DNA from: DATJYV01 sp035499415
Lineage (GTDB): Bacteria > Bacteroidota > Ignavibacteria > UBA10030
Length of the DNA: 20,296 nucleotides
Direction: 5' to 3'
Assembly (NCBI GenBank): GCA_035499415.1
Contig: DATJYV010000195.1
Coordinates: 1-20,296 of the forward strand
The notes beneath the pieces are model-generated. The model was not told where the DNA came from. It searched no databases and was given only the letters and a program-made list of their open reading frames with translations. The translations under genes and the position numbers were made by a program. Shown one piece after another: positions 7,870 through 18,935 of the stretch; the first letter of the stretch is position 1; each line of letters opens with the position of its first letter.

Positions 7870-8109
7870 ATGGAAACTCTGCCCAAGAACGGAACTCACG
7901 ATTCCTTTACTGATAACCCGCGTCTTTTGAAAGACGCCGTGCGGGATTTTGAACGGGAGTACATTCTCGACGCTCTCAAATCGTTCGGCAACGATAAACG
8001 GAGAGCCGCCCTGAACCTGGGTATCAGTCTTTCATCCTTCTACCGAAAGATTGCCGAACAGGGAATTGTCGATGAAATCGAGCAAGCAGCTGGTCCACGA
8101 ACGAACTAG
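7870..8109 (+). CDS. Stand-alone Fis-type helix-turn-helix protein, paralogue of the NtrC C-terminus
   Basis: The 79-residue protein starts at ATG 7870 with AAAGGA at 7858-7863 upstream; a further in-frame ATG at 7813 lies inside the probable promoter and is rejected. Residues about 19-67 align without gaps to the last 49 residues of the NtrC-family regulator, 25 of 49 identical by hand count, including SLSSxYRKI. The protein therefore keeps the dimerising and DNA-binding module (HTH_8/Fis) but has no receiver and no AAA+ ATPase. It could bind the same sites as the full regulator, either as a competitor or as a nucleoid-like helper, as Fis does. The origin is probably duplication of the 3-prime end of the regulator gene. 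It is short but supported by homology. Confidence 0.82.
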   Translation: METLPKNGTHDSFTDNPRLLKDAVRDFEREYILDALKSFGNDKRRAALNLGISLSSFYRKIAEQGIVDEIEQAAGPRTN

Positions 8110-8212
8110 CACGAAACCACTCGACGCCAATTCAGTCCGCAGCCCGGTCCTGTTGGGTCCGATGATCCACGAGGGACATCGCGAACTCTCAACCGGCATT
8201 CCACAAAATGCG

Positions 8213-8584
8213 ATGACCAAGCGCATTCTGCTATTCAGCCCCGATGCGGATCTCGCGCGAGCGATTGGTTTGTCGCTTCAATCCGCGTATTGCGTCGTGC
8301 TTGAAAGCGACCTGGAGCGACTCGAGCAACGAATGAAGGCCGAATCGCCGGACCTTATCCTCATCGACCTCTTCACCTTCTCAAAAGACATCGAACGTCA
8401 GTTGGAGGTGGTCAAGAGGAATAGGATCACCGTCCCGGTCATCATTCTCCGGGCGTATATGGCCGTGTCGGCCGACGTGAACAACCTGATCAATTCCATC
8501 TCGGACGTCGTCTTCTACAAGCCGGTCGACGTCGGTCAGCTCTCGAACGAGATTCAGACCCTTATGAAAAGCCGTCGCCGATGA
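8213..8584 (+). CDS. Stand-alone degenerate receiver domain protein
   Basis: Counted from ATG 8213 the protein has 123 residues, the length of one receiver domain. An upstream ATG at 8162 or longer forms would add low-complexity sequence without receiver similarity; no start has a good Shine-Dalgarno, so the start is uncertain. The fold is suggested by strand ILLFSPDAD, phosphoacceptor candidate D52 in LILIDL and the conserved Lys in VVFYKPVD. Departures from a normal receiver: the acidic pair is SPD, the MP after the Asp is missing, and the Thr/Ser of the fourth strand is replaced (VIILRAY). It may not be phosphorylated normally. It lies 103 bp after the Fis-type gene, and may be transcribed with it. 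Pseudo-receivers often act as protein-binding modules. Confidence 0.7.
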   Translation: MTKRILLFSPDADLARAIGLSLQSAYCVVLESDLERLEQRMKAESPDLILIDLFTFSKDIERQLEVVKRNRITVPVIILRAYMAVSADVNNLINSISDVVFYKPVDVGQLSNEIQTLMKSRRR

Positions 8585-8605
8585 CCGGATAGCGGCGGGC
8601 GAAAA

Positions 8606-8616
8606 GGATTTAATCC
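8606..8616. promoter_or_regulatory. GGATT-T-AATCC palindrome before the CoA-transferase gene
   Basis: A perfect 5-bp inverted repeat around a central T lies 17 bases before ATG 8633. It could be an operator, though an 11-bp palindrome can arise by chance. The purine-rich AAAAGG at 8602-8607 is too far from the start to be its normal ribosome binding site. Confidence 0.2.
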
Positions 8617-8632
8617 ACAGAGAATCAAACCT

Positions 8633-9949
8633 ATGAACTGGCTGCCGCTGTACATGTCGAAGGTCGTTCCGCCCCAGGAGGCGGTTGCCGCCGTGAAATC
8701 GGGGCATCGCATTTTCATGAGTGGCAATGCGGCGTCTCCCACGTTTCTCACCGAGGCGCTCGCTCAACGGGCCGAAGAACTTACCGATGTGGAGGTGAAC
8801 CATGTTCTTCTTCTCGGCGAAGATCCGCTGACCAGGCCGGGGATGGAGCGTCGGTTCCGGCACAACTCCCTGTTCGTTGGCTCCGCCGACCGGGAGGCCA
8901 TCGCAGCTGGGCGCTCCGACTATGTGCCGGTCCACCTGTCGGAAATACCCCGTCTCTTCAAGGAACGGATCATTCCCCTCGACGTCGCGCTCGTTCATCT
9001 CTCTCCCCCGGATGAACACGGCTTCATGAGTTTTGGCGTCGAATGCGCCGCGTCCAAAGCCGCGGCGGAAAGCGCCTCGATCGTCATCGCACAGGTGAAT
9101 GAACGCATGCCGCGGGCGTTGGGTGACGCATTCATTCACGTTTCCCGCATTCACAAGATCGCGGAGTGTTCCATCCCGCTCCAAACGCTTCCACACGGAA
9201 CGGCGTCTCCCGTGGAACACGCGATAGCAGCGCATATTGCCGAGCTGATCGAGGATGAATCGACCCTCCAGCTTGGCATCGGCGGAATACCCGACGCGGT
9301 CCTCTCATTCCTCAGCGGGAAGAAACATCTCGGCATACATACGGAGATGGTATCCGACAGCGTGGTCAAAGCGATCGAGGACGGGATCGTGACGAACTTC
9401 AAGAAATCCCTCCATCCCGGCAAGGTGATCGCAACGTTTGTCCTCGGTTCGGCCCGGATCTACGAATACATCCATAACAATCCACTCTTCGAGATGCATC
9501 CGTGTGACTACACGAACGACCCGTTCATCATCTCCCAGAACGACAAAATGGTCGCCGTCAATTCGGCGATCGAGGTTGATATCACCGGCCAGGTATGTGC
9601 CGATTCGATTGGCGACCGGATCTACAGCGGTTTCGGGGGGCAGGTGGACTTCATTCGGGGCGCAGCGCGTTCGAAACGGGGAAAGGCAATCATCGCCCTT
9701 CCGTCGACCGCCAAGAAGGGAAAAGTCTCCCGGATCGTTCGGGCGCTCAAGCCCGGAGCCGGGGTCGTGACCTCGCGGGCCGACGTGCATTACGTCGTCA
9801 CCGAGTTTGGGACGGCCTATCTGCACGGCAAGAATCTCAGCCAGCGCGCCCAGGCGCTGATGGAAATTGCTCATCCCGATTTTCGCTCGGACCTCGAACA
9901 ATACATCCGGAGGGTTCCGAGAGAGGTGCTGCATACAACGCCCAATTAA
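8633..9949 (+). CDS. Acetyl-CoA hydrolase/CoA-transferase (4-hydroxybutyrate or acetate CoA-transferase family)
   Basis: The 438-residue protein matches class I CoA-transferases of the Cat/AbfT type in length and motifs. The probable catalytic glutamate is E238 in IHTEMVSDS, the same number as the reported active-site Glu of the Clostridium 4-hydroxybutyrate CoA-transferase. Other family stretches are LQLGIGGIPDAVLSFL, NSAIEVDITGQVCADSIG and the glycine-rich YSGFGGQVDF. Such enzymes move CoA between acetyl-CoA and an acid (acetate, succinate, butyrate or 4-hydroxybutyrate) or, with water, hydrolyse it; the substrate cannot be read from sequence. The start has only weak AGAGA ribosome-binding sequence. 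It is probably the first gene of an operon ending with the Nfn pair, supplying or consuming acetyl-CoA for the PFOR encoded downstream. Confidence 0.9.
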   Translation: MNWLPLYMSKVVPPQEAVAAVKSGHRIFMSGNAASPTFLTEALAQRAEELTDVEVNHVLLLGEDPLTRPGMERRFRHNSLFVGSADREAIAAGRSDYVPVHLSEIPRLFKERIIPLDVALVHLSPPDEHGFMSFGVECAASKAAAESASIVIAQVNERMPRALGDAFIHVSRIHKIAECSIPLQTLPHGTASPVEHAIAAHIAELIEDESTLQLGIGGIPDAVLSFLSGKKHLGIHTEMVSDSVVKAIEDGIVTNFKKSLHPGKVIATFVLGSARIYEYIHNNPLFEMHPCDYTNDPFIISQNDKMVAVNSAIEVDITGQVCADSIGDRIYSGFGGQVDFIRGAARSKRGKAIIALPSTAKKGKVSRIVRALKPGAGVVTSRADVHYVVTEFGTAYLHGKNLSQRAQALMEIAHPDFRSDLEQYIRRVPREVLHTTPN

Positions 9950-9980
9950 GACGCGGGCGAGTGGAAAGGAGAATCTTCCC

Positions 9981-10340
9981 ATGGAATCCTTGAATGTGTA
10001 CTGGAATAAGATTTCGGAACGGGTATGCCGGAAGTGCATCGACGGAGACCGGCGGGGAAATTGCCGGCTCCCGGCCGGAGAATCCTGCGCGTTGCAGAAG
10101 TTCCTGCCGGAGATTATCGTTGCGGTTTCCAACGGGCAACACCCGACCATTGAATCGGTGGTCCATACGCTGCGAAGAAATGTCTGCATCCTGTGCGAAT
10201 GGCAGGACGCGAAGGGAGAGTGCCGGAAGCGTGACACGCTGGAGTGCGCGCTCGACCGCTACCTTCCTCTTGTCTGTGAAGTGGTCGAAGATGTGCGCCG
10301 CACACTCGACCCGCAGGGGGTGCAGCAACCATCCGCATAA
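9981..10340 (+). CDS. Small eight-cysteine protein with a duplicated CX2CX8CX7C motif (paralogue of 16648-17013)
   Basis: The 119-residue protein has AAAGGAGAA at 9965-9973, eight bases before ATG 9981; longer upstream forms add Arg-rich read-back of the CoA-transferase end and are rejected. Cysteines 16, 19, 28, 36 and 69, 72, 81, 89 repeat exactly every 53 residues, each set CX2CX8CX7C, followed by a helical segment with CAL and LP (CALQKFLPEI and CALDRYLPLV). A ninth Cys is at 99. Four-cysteine sets suggest Fe-S clusters or zinc. No family name was recognised. It stands between the CoA-transferase and the Nfn subunits and shares its first domain with a second gene downstream of PFOR. I infer a role as electron carrier, Fe-S accessory or regulatory subunit for these ferredoxin enzymes. 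Confidence 0.88.
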   Translation: MESLNVYWNKISERVCRKCIDGDRRGNCRLPAGESCALQKFLPEIIVAVSNGQHPTIESVVHTLRRNVCILCEWQDAKGECRKRDTLECALDRYLPLVCEVVEDVRRTLDPQGVQQPSA

Positions 10341-10351
10341 CGGAGCAACAC

Positions 10352-11215
10352 GTGTTTGAAATTCTGGAAAAGGAATCCGTTTCGGATTCCATCACGCGGT
10401 ACATTGTACGGGCTCCCTACGTCGCGCGAAATTGCGCGGCGGGGAATTTCGTCATCATCCGCGTGAACGAGAACGGCGAACGGATTCCGCTGACCGTGGT
10501 CGAAGCGGACCGCGAGCGCGGCACGATCACCCTGGTCGTTCAGTCGGTTGGAAAAACGACGCGGCTTCTTGCGAACCTCCGTGCTGGCGATTCGATCCGC
10601 GACGTCGTCGGGCCGCTGGGAAAACCCACCTCGATCATCCGGGAGGGGACTGTTATCTGCGTCGGCGGAGGAGTCGGAACCGCCGAGATTTTTCCCATCG
10701 TACGAGCGCTCAAGGCCGCGGGGAACAGAGTGCTCACGATCGTCGGCGCGCGCACCCGCAGTCTGCTCATCCTCCTGAAGGAGCTGGAGCAGGTCGCCGA
10801 CCGATTGGAAATTGTCACCGACGACGGATCGACGGGTGAGAAAGGAGTTGTGACGGATGTGCTCGGCCGCCTCCTTCGCGAGGAGAGTTGCGTCGATGCC
10901 GTCTACGCCGTCGGGCCGATGCCGATGATGAAGGCGGTTTCCAATCTCACCCGCCCGCTGAACCTCAAGACAATCGTCAGTCTGAATTCCATCATGGTCG
11001 ATGGGACGGGGATGTGCGGCGGATGCCGTGTCTCGGTCGGGGGAAAAATGCAATTCGCCTGCGTCGACGGACCGGAGTTCGACGGCCACGAAGTCGACTT
11101 CGATGAGTTGATGTTCCGGTCTCAGAGTTACAAAGAATTCGAACGTCTCGCGGATGACACGTTCAGGGGAAATGGAGCCGCAAAACACGAACAAGTGACT
11201 GCATGGCGCGCGTAA
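10352..11215 (+). CDS. nfnA: Nfn/SudB-type ferredoxin-NAD(P) oxidoreductase small subunit (FAD and 2Fe-2S)
   Basis: The 287-residue protein starts at GTG with CGGAG at 10341-10345. Domains: an FAD-binding ferredoxin-reductase barrel (about 1-95; IPLTVVEADR and VGPLGKP), a pyridine-nucleotide domain (about 100-215; VICVGGGVGTAEIFPIV), and a C-terminal cluster site. The site is D217, C222, C225, C237, the D-x4-C-x2-C-x11-C pattern reported for the unusual Asp-ligated 2Fe-2S cluster of NfnA. With the next subunit it would run NADH-dependent reduced-ferredoxin:NADP oxidoreduction by electron bifurcation. An alternative is sulfide dehydrogenase SudB, a close relative. It overlaps the next gene by 13 bp, as expected for subunits of one complex. 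The start may instead be ATG further in, but GTG fits the length. Confidence 0.9.
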   Translation: MFEILEKESVSDSITRYIVRAPYVARNCAAGNFVIIRVNENGERIPLTVVEADRERGTITLVVQSVGKTTRLLANLRAGDSIRDVVGPLGKPTSIIREGTVICVGGGVGTAEIFPIVRALKAAGNRVLTIVGARTRSLLILLKELEQVADRLEIVTDDGSTGEKGVVTDVLGRLLREESCVDAVYAVGPMPMMKAVSNLTRPLNLKTIVSLNSIMVDGTGMCGGCRVSVGGKMQFACVDGPEFDGHEVDFDELMFRSQSYKEFERLADDTFRGNGAAKHEQVTAWRA

Positions 11216-12699
11216 ATCAGCTCAAACCGTCGGAGCGGATGAAGATTCCGCGGCAGAAATCGTTGGAACAATCCCCGGATGTTCGGTCCGGAAATTTCGA
11301 GGAGGTGTCGCACGGACTGACAGAACCGGACGCGCAGGTCGAAGCGACGCGATGCCTCGAGTGTCACGACCCCGTCTGCATCACGGGTTGTCCGGTCAAC
11401 ATCGACATTCTCTCATTCATTCAGCGCATGATGGTCCGCGATTATGCGGGAGCGCTTGCCAAGATCCGCGAGGCGAACCTTCTTCCGGCGATCTGCGGCC
11501 GCGTATGCCCCCAGGAATCCCAGTGCGAAGCCGTGTGCACGCTGGGGATCAAGCACGAACCGGTCGCGATCGGCAAGCTCGAACGTTTCCTTGCAGACTA
11601 TGAGCGGAAGCAGCAGCTGACGGCTCCGACGGCCGTCCTGGAGAGGACGGATCGCAGAGTCGCGATTGTCGGGTCGGGTCCCGCTGGGCTCACCTGCGCG
11701 GCAGAACTCGCCCGCATCGGCCATCGTGTCACGATATTCGAAGCGCTCCACGCGGCGGGAGGTGTCCTCCGCTATGGGATTCCGGAATTTCGCCTGCCGA
11801 GGCGGATCCTCGACGCAGAAATCGAAGGCGTAAAATCACTTGGAGTCGAAGTCGTCGCGAATTTTCTCGTCGGGAGGACTGCAACGATCGACGAATTGTT
11901 CGACGATTGGGGGTTTGATGCCGTGTTCCTTGCAAGCGGGGCGGGCACCCCGCATTTCCTGAACATGCCGGGAGAAAACCTGATCGGCGTCTACTCGGCG
12001 AACGAGTTTCTCACGCGCGTGAATCTGATGCACGCGGGGAACTTTCCGACATTCGACACTCCGTTAAGAATCAGCCGGGCCGTCGCTGTTATCGGTGGAG
12101 GGAACACAGCGATGGACGCCGTTCGGACCGCCAGGCGCTTGGGTGCAGGCCACGCGCTCCTCGTCTACAGAAGGTCACGCGAGGAGATGCCTGCCCGCGC
12201 AGAAGAGGTGGCGCACGCGGAAGAAGAGGGAATACAGTTCATGTTTCTGACAAATCCCACACGCGTTCTGGGCACGGACGATCATCGTGTCCGGGGCCTC
12301 GAATGCCAGCGAATGCGGCTCGGCGAACCGGACGCTTCCGGGAGGCGGAGGCCCGTTCCGATTCCCGACTCGACGTTCGTGGTACACGTCGACACGGTCA
12401 TCGAGGCGGTGGGTCAATCGCCGAACCCGATTCTGCAGAAGACGACGACGGGACTGTCGGTCGGAAAAAACGGCACCGTGGATGTTGACGCCGCCCAGCA
12501 AACTTCACGGAAAGGAGTGTTTGCCGGAGGAGATCTTTCGCGCGGCGGTGCGACCGTGATACTCGCCATGAGGGACGGAAAACTCGCGGCTGCTTCCATC
12601 AATCAATATCTTTCGTCTCTTCCTCATCGCTCGGACGGTCGCTCGACGGGGGCCGAGGTGCACGATGCCTTCGCGGGCTTCCAGGGGGCAGTCGAGTAA
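11203..12699 (+). CDS. nfnB: Nfn/SudA-type large subunit (glutamate synthase small-subunit-like, two 4Fe-4S sites and two Rossmann folds)
   Basis: The 498-residue protein starts inside the end of nfnA. The N-terminal helical domain has two cysteine sets: C51, C54, C59, C63 and C98, C102, C108, C112, with the CPQE stretch (E105) that in NfnB supplies an unusual glutamate ligand. An FAD-binding Rossmann fold follows (VAIVGSGPAGL, G157/G159/G162), then RYGIPEFRLP, and a NADPH-binding Rossmann fold (VAVIGGGNTAMDAV, from V294; YRRSREEMPAR downstream). Annotation pipelines often call this family GltA or NADPH-dependent glutamate synthase beta subunit, but the partner with FAD and 2Fe-2S directly upstream, and no large glutamate synthase subunit nearby, make Nfn or SudAB the better call. 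It should exchange electrons between NADP(H), ferredoxin and NADH in the cytoplasm. Confidence 0.9.
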   Translation: MARVNQLKPSERMKIPRQKSLEQSPDVRSGNFEEVSHGLTEPDAQVEATRCLECHDPVCITGCPVNIDILSFIQRMMVRDYAGALAKIREANLLPAICGRVCPQESQCEAVCTLGIKHEPVAIGKLERFLADYERKQQLTAPTAVLERTDRRVAIVGSGPAGLTCAAELARIGHRVTIFEALHAAGGVLRYGIPEFRLPRRILDAEIEGVKSLGVEVVANFLVGRTATIDELFDDWGFDAVFLASGAGTPHFLNMPGENLIGVYSANEFLTRVNLMHAGNFPTFDTPLRISRAVAVIGGGNTAMDAVRTARRLGAGHALLVYRRSREEMPARAEEVAHAEEEGIQFMFLTNPTRVLGTDDHRVRGLECQRMRLGEPDASGRRRPVPIPDSTFVVHVDTVIEAVGQSPNPILQKTTTGLSVGKNGTVDVDAAQQTSRKGVFAGGDLSRGGATVILAMRDGKLAAASINQYLSSLPHRSDGRSTGAEVHDAFAGFQGAVE

Positions 12700-12841
12700 C
12701 GCTCACCGACTCTCCCCGGGCTCCTCCAGATGTTTCACGCTCTGAATCTTGCCCGTCTAGGCCCGCCTCTGATTCGTTCCGTTCCCAGCTCGTGCTCGCT
12801 TGTGACTGTTCGCCGCCTCGTTTCTCATAACTTCCGCCCTC

Positions 12842-12855
12842 TCCCAAAGTTGGGA
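12842..12855. promoter_or_regulatory. TCCCAA-AG-TTGGGA palindrome, possible operator
   Basis: A perfect 6-bp inverted repeat with a 2-bp centre, upstream of PFOR. Its right arm overlaps the -24 part of the sigma-54-like element, so a protein bound here could block or tune that promoter. The binding protein is not identifiable from the sequence. Confidence 0.35.
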
Positions 12856-12866
12856 AATCACTTGCC
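12851..12866 (+). promoter_or_regulatory. Candidate sigma-54 promoter of the PFOR operon
   Basis: TGGGAA, five bases, TTGCC matches the essential GG and GC of the -24/-12 consensus with exact 10-bp spacing. It lies 135 bp before ATG 13001, so a leader of about 120 nt would follow. An NtrC-family activator is encoded in this window, which makes such a promoter more credible, but the match is short. Confidence 0.4.
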
Positions 12867-13000
12867 GGCTTCCGAAAACTAAGAACCGGAACAGCCATTT
12901 TTCCGTCAGATGGGCGCAATTCTCGCACTCGACTGTGGAACACATATTGAAGGTAATGGTCGGACAGAATTCAAGAAAACCTCAATAATCCGACAATCAC

Positions 13001-16647
<3,647 letters not shown>

Positions 16648-16651
<4 letters not shown>

Positions 16652-17013
16652 AGGCCATGAATGTCTACGAGGAGGCAATACGCCAGAAAGTCTGCGGCCG
16701 CTGCATCGAGCGGACCGGCCACGGCATTTGCGGCTCGGGAATGATGGAAGAGTGTCTTCTGAACCAGCACATGCAGGAGATTCTCGAGGTCGCCCGGAAT
16801 GTCGTGATACGCTCCCTCGACGACTACCTCCGGGCTGTCCGGACCCTCCAGGTATTGTTCAGCAGGTACGAGCGGGAAGCGGCCGAAGGCCCGAATGTTC
16901 TTGACGCCCGGGTACCCGGTCTTCTCGAACAGTACATTCCCGACATCATCGACGCCGTGGATCGACTGAACAAGAAAAAGGGAGAATCGTGGACACAAGA
17001 CGTGCTGTTGTAG
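16648..17013 (+). CDS. Small four-cysteine protein with CX2CX8CX7C motif (paralogue of 9981-10340)
   Basis: The 121-residue protein overlaps the PFOR stop by 4 bp and has a full AAGGAGG at 16634-16640, seven bases before ATG. Cysteines 16, 19, 28 and 36 occupy the same numbered positions as in the first protein of this family, and the context NVYxxxIxxKVCxxC is shared. The second half (about 55-110, ending LLEQYIPDIIDAV) resembles the second repeat of the paralogue in helices and the IP motif but has lost all four cysteines. The protein therefore probably binds one cluster or metal ion instead of two. Translational coupling to PFOR suggests direct work with it, for example as electron carrier or oxygen-protection factor, but this is inference. 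Confidence 0.88.
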
Positions 17014-17483
17014 TCCGGCTGCAGGGTCTCACATTCGCGGCGAAGGGGGATTCGAACCACTGGATCATGATGGACGGGCCTGCGTCCTTCGGTGGATCCG
17101 AAGCGGCACCCCGACCCGTGGAGCTTCTCCTTTTCGCGCTCGGAGGGTGCACCGCAAGCGATGTCACTTCAATTTTGGAAAAGAAACGTCTGGACGTCCG
17201 TGATCTGCGCGTTGAGTTGAGTGCAGAGGTGAACGACGACCATCCGCGCACCTTTCGGACGGTCCATATAGAGTACATCGTGACGGGACATACCGTCAGA
17301 CGTCATGACGTGGAGCGGGCAATCGAACTCTCCACGACAAAGTACTGCCCCATCATAGCAATGTTGCATCCGAAAGTTGTCGTTACGCATTCGTGTCGGA
17401 TAAATGAAGTCGGGGGCCCGGACGACGGGAAGGAAGTCGAAGACCCGAGAGCCGTCGGGTCCCTGGAGGGAGAAACATCATGA
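16989..17483 (+). CDS. OsmC/Ohr-like peroxiredoxin-type protein
   Basis: The 164-residue protein starts at GTG 16989, overlapping the previous gene by 25 bp, with AAGGGAGA just upstream. The two family cysteines are C54 (FALGGCTASDV) and C120 (KYCPIIAML); the fold is shown by PVELLLFALGGC and the strand VHIEYIVTG. OsmC/Ohr proteins reduce organic hydroperoxides with these cysteines, using small thiols or lipoylated proteins. The C-terminal tail after about 140 is acidic and not part of the domain. Being coupled to PFOR, whose clusters are destroyed by oxygen, it may protect the enzyme from peroxides. Some OsmC-like proteins of this YhfA-type have unknown substrates, so the reaction is not certain. 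Confidence 0.87.
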   Translation: MDTRRAVVVRLQGLTFAAKGDSNHWIMMDGPASFGGSEAAPRPVELLLFALGGCTASDVTSILEKKRLDVRDLRVELSAEVNDDHPRTFRTVHIEYIVTGHTVRRHDVERAIELSTTKYCPIIAMLHPKVVVTHSCRINEVGGPDDGKEVEDPRAVGSLEGETS

Positions 17484-18232
17484 AACTGACTGAACTGGCA
17501 ATCGATCTCTCGAATCTTTACCGGGTTGGCGATATCCGTCTGTGGCAGCGACGGTATACCGTGTATGGGCTCGCCCTCGCGACGCTCGTCGAGCTGTCGG
17601 TCGTCGGCACGTACTACGGAGTCCAGCGACTGCAGGAGAATGAAGATTCCGCGCCTCTCGTGAAAGTCCGGATTCTCAAGTACAGCGAACTTGGACCGCC
17701 TCCGTCTCTGACAAACACGGAATCGCTTCCCGCGGTGGCCGTCGCTTCAACGACAATCAAGCCGAGCATCGGCATTCCGGTACCGGTCCCCGATGCACAG
17801 GTCAATCCCGAGCAAACCATCGCGACGCAGCAGGAGTTGAGCGCGGTCCAGAGCCCCACCGGTGATAAGGAAGGCGGCGGTGGAACTCAGGTGACGCAGG
17901 ATTTGAGGATTGACGAGGATCCGGACATGAATGCCTTCATCCCCATCGAGAAAGAACCTCAGGTCGTCCATGCGGAAGAGCCCAAGTATCCGGAGGTTGC
18001 GCGGCTTGCGGGCATCGAGGGGTCGGTGTGGGTCAAGATCCTCGTCGGAAAAGACGGCAAGCCCAAAAAGGCGGTTGCCGTCAAGGAGATCCCGAAGGAT
18101 GTCTTCTCCACCTCCGCGACCGATGCAGCGATGAAGTACCTTTTTACTCCGGCTCTCATGAACTCCGGGCCGGTGCAGGTCTGGACGGTGATCCGATTCA
18201 GATATCAACTTTCGAACAAGCCGGTATCGTGA
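17480..18232 (+). CDS. TonB-like energy transducer protein
   Basis: The 250-residue protein starts in an ATGA overlap with the OsmC-like gene and has GGAGGGAGAAA upstream. One membrane helix lies at about 27-48 (GLALATLVELSVVGTYYG), then a Pro/Thr/Gln-rich spacer of about 110 residues, and a C-terminal TonB domain (about 165-246) with PKYPEVARLAGIEGSVWVKI and GKDGKPKKA. It should sit in the inner membrane with the C-terminal domain in the periplasm. No ExbB, ExbD or TonB-dependent receptor is in the window, so the partner is elsewhere. The N-terminal 26 residues before the helix are longer than in classic TonB. Its place in an oxidoreductase operon is unusual and its job there is unknown. Confidence 0.85.
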   Translation: MKLTELAIDLSNLYRVGDIRLWQRRYTVYGLALATLVELSVVGTYYGVQRLQENEDSAPLVKVRILKYSELGPPPSLTNTESLPAVAVASTTIKPSIGIPVPVPDAQVNPEQTIATQQELSAVQSPTGDKEGGGGTQVTQDLRIDEDPDMNAFIPIEKEPQVVHAEEPKYPEVARLAGIEGSVWVKILVGKDGKPKKAVAVKEIPKDVFSTSATDAAMKYLFTPALMNSGPVQVWTVIRFRYQLSNKPVS

Positions 18233-18255
18233 AAAATCAAGCGAGGGGAGAGAAA

Positions 18256-18283
18256 AGCGATCAGCGATCAGCAGTCAGCAATC
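18256..18283. repeat. Four tandem 7-bp units (AGCRRTC)
   Basis: Two identical AGCGATC units are followed by AGCAGTC and AGCAATC, then a broken AGTTC. They lie in the 181-bp gap between the TonB-like and stress-protein genes, which otherwise holds no gene. Such heptamer runs occur in intergenic DNA of several bacterial groups; the role is unknown. Confidence 0.75.
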
Positions 18284-18413
18284 AGTTCAAAGGTCTCGAG
18301 TTGATACGGTTCACATCCTCGGTGACCGCTGCGCGCGGGGATATGCAAAGAGTTTCAGCACCGAAAAAGAATGAGGAGCAGGATTTCGAACTGACCGAAA
18401 CAAGGAGGAAGCC

Positions 18414-18929
18414 GTGAAATCACCGAAAAACATTCTCGTACCCATTGACCGGTCGATGTTCTCCCTTTCCGCGCTTCAGTACGCGGAAGAGATCGCCAAG
18501 CTCTTCCAGGCGGAAATTTCGATCGTGCACGTCGTCGACCATACCCCGCAGGGAAAAGAAGTCGTCAAGGATGCGGAAGATCTTCTGTACCATAATGTCA
18601 TTGAAGAACAGCGCCGGGTGCTCATCTCCCACCTGCTCGTGGAATACGGCCTGGTTCCTCAAAGCATCAAGATCCTGATCCGGCACGGGTCGCCGTCGAA
18701 AGAGATCGTACGAACAGCGGCGGACATCCATGCGGACCTCATTGTGATGTCGACCCACGGGCGAACAGGACTTCGTCATGTTGCCCTCGGGAGCGTCGCG
18801 GAGAGGGTGGTGCGCACGGCGCTGTGCCCCGTCCTCACAATCAAGCCCGACGAATTCCGCGAGCTGATTACGATGACGGAAGACGACGTGACGAATTCGC
18901 TGCACCTCTCGGGCTGGTCGGACAGCTAA
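18414..18929 (+). CDS. Universal stress protein, UspA family
   Basis: The 171-residue protein starts at GTG 18414 with AAGGAGG at 18402-18408. It has the family beginning (NILVPIDRSMFSLSALQYAEEIAKLF) and the nucleotide-binding end MSTHGRTGLRHVALGSVAERV, which fits the G-x9-GS part of the ATP-binding pattern; the first glycine of the G-x2-G part is Ser. The 20-residue tail after KPDEF is longer than usual. ATP binding is likely but not certain. Usp proteins accumulate in starvation or anaerobic growth, which suits the neighbouring genes. It is probably a separate unit after the TonB-like gene or its last gene, given the 181-bp gap without an obvious terminator. Confidence 0.9.
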   Translation: MKSPKNILVPIDRSMFSLSALQYAEEIAKLFQAEISIVHVVDHTPQGKEVVKDAEDLLYHNVIEEQRRVLISHLLVEYGLVPQSIKILIRHGSPSKEIVRTAADIHADLIVMSTHGRTGLRHVALGSVAERVVRTALCPVLTIKPDEFRELITMTEDDVTNSLHLSGWSDS

Positions 18930-18935
18930 GAACAC

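Larger units (their letters stand above)
12700..13000 (+). other. 301-bp intergenic region before PFOR
   Basis: No gene was found. The first 150 bp are pyrimidine-rich and hold no obvious terminator for nfnB. A perfect TCCCAA-AG-TTGGGA inverted repeat (12842-12855) overlaps a sigma-54-like promoter (12851-12866). A second weaker -24/-12-like match is TGGAAC-N5-TTGAA at 12936-12951, only 50 bp from the PFOR start. The region is therefore best read as the regulatory region of the PFOR operon. Confidence 0.5.
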
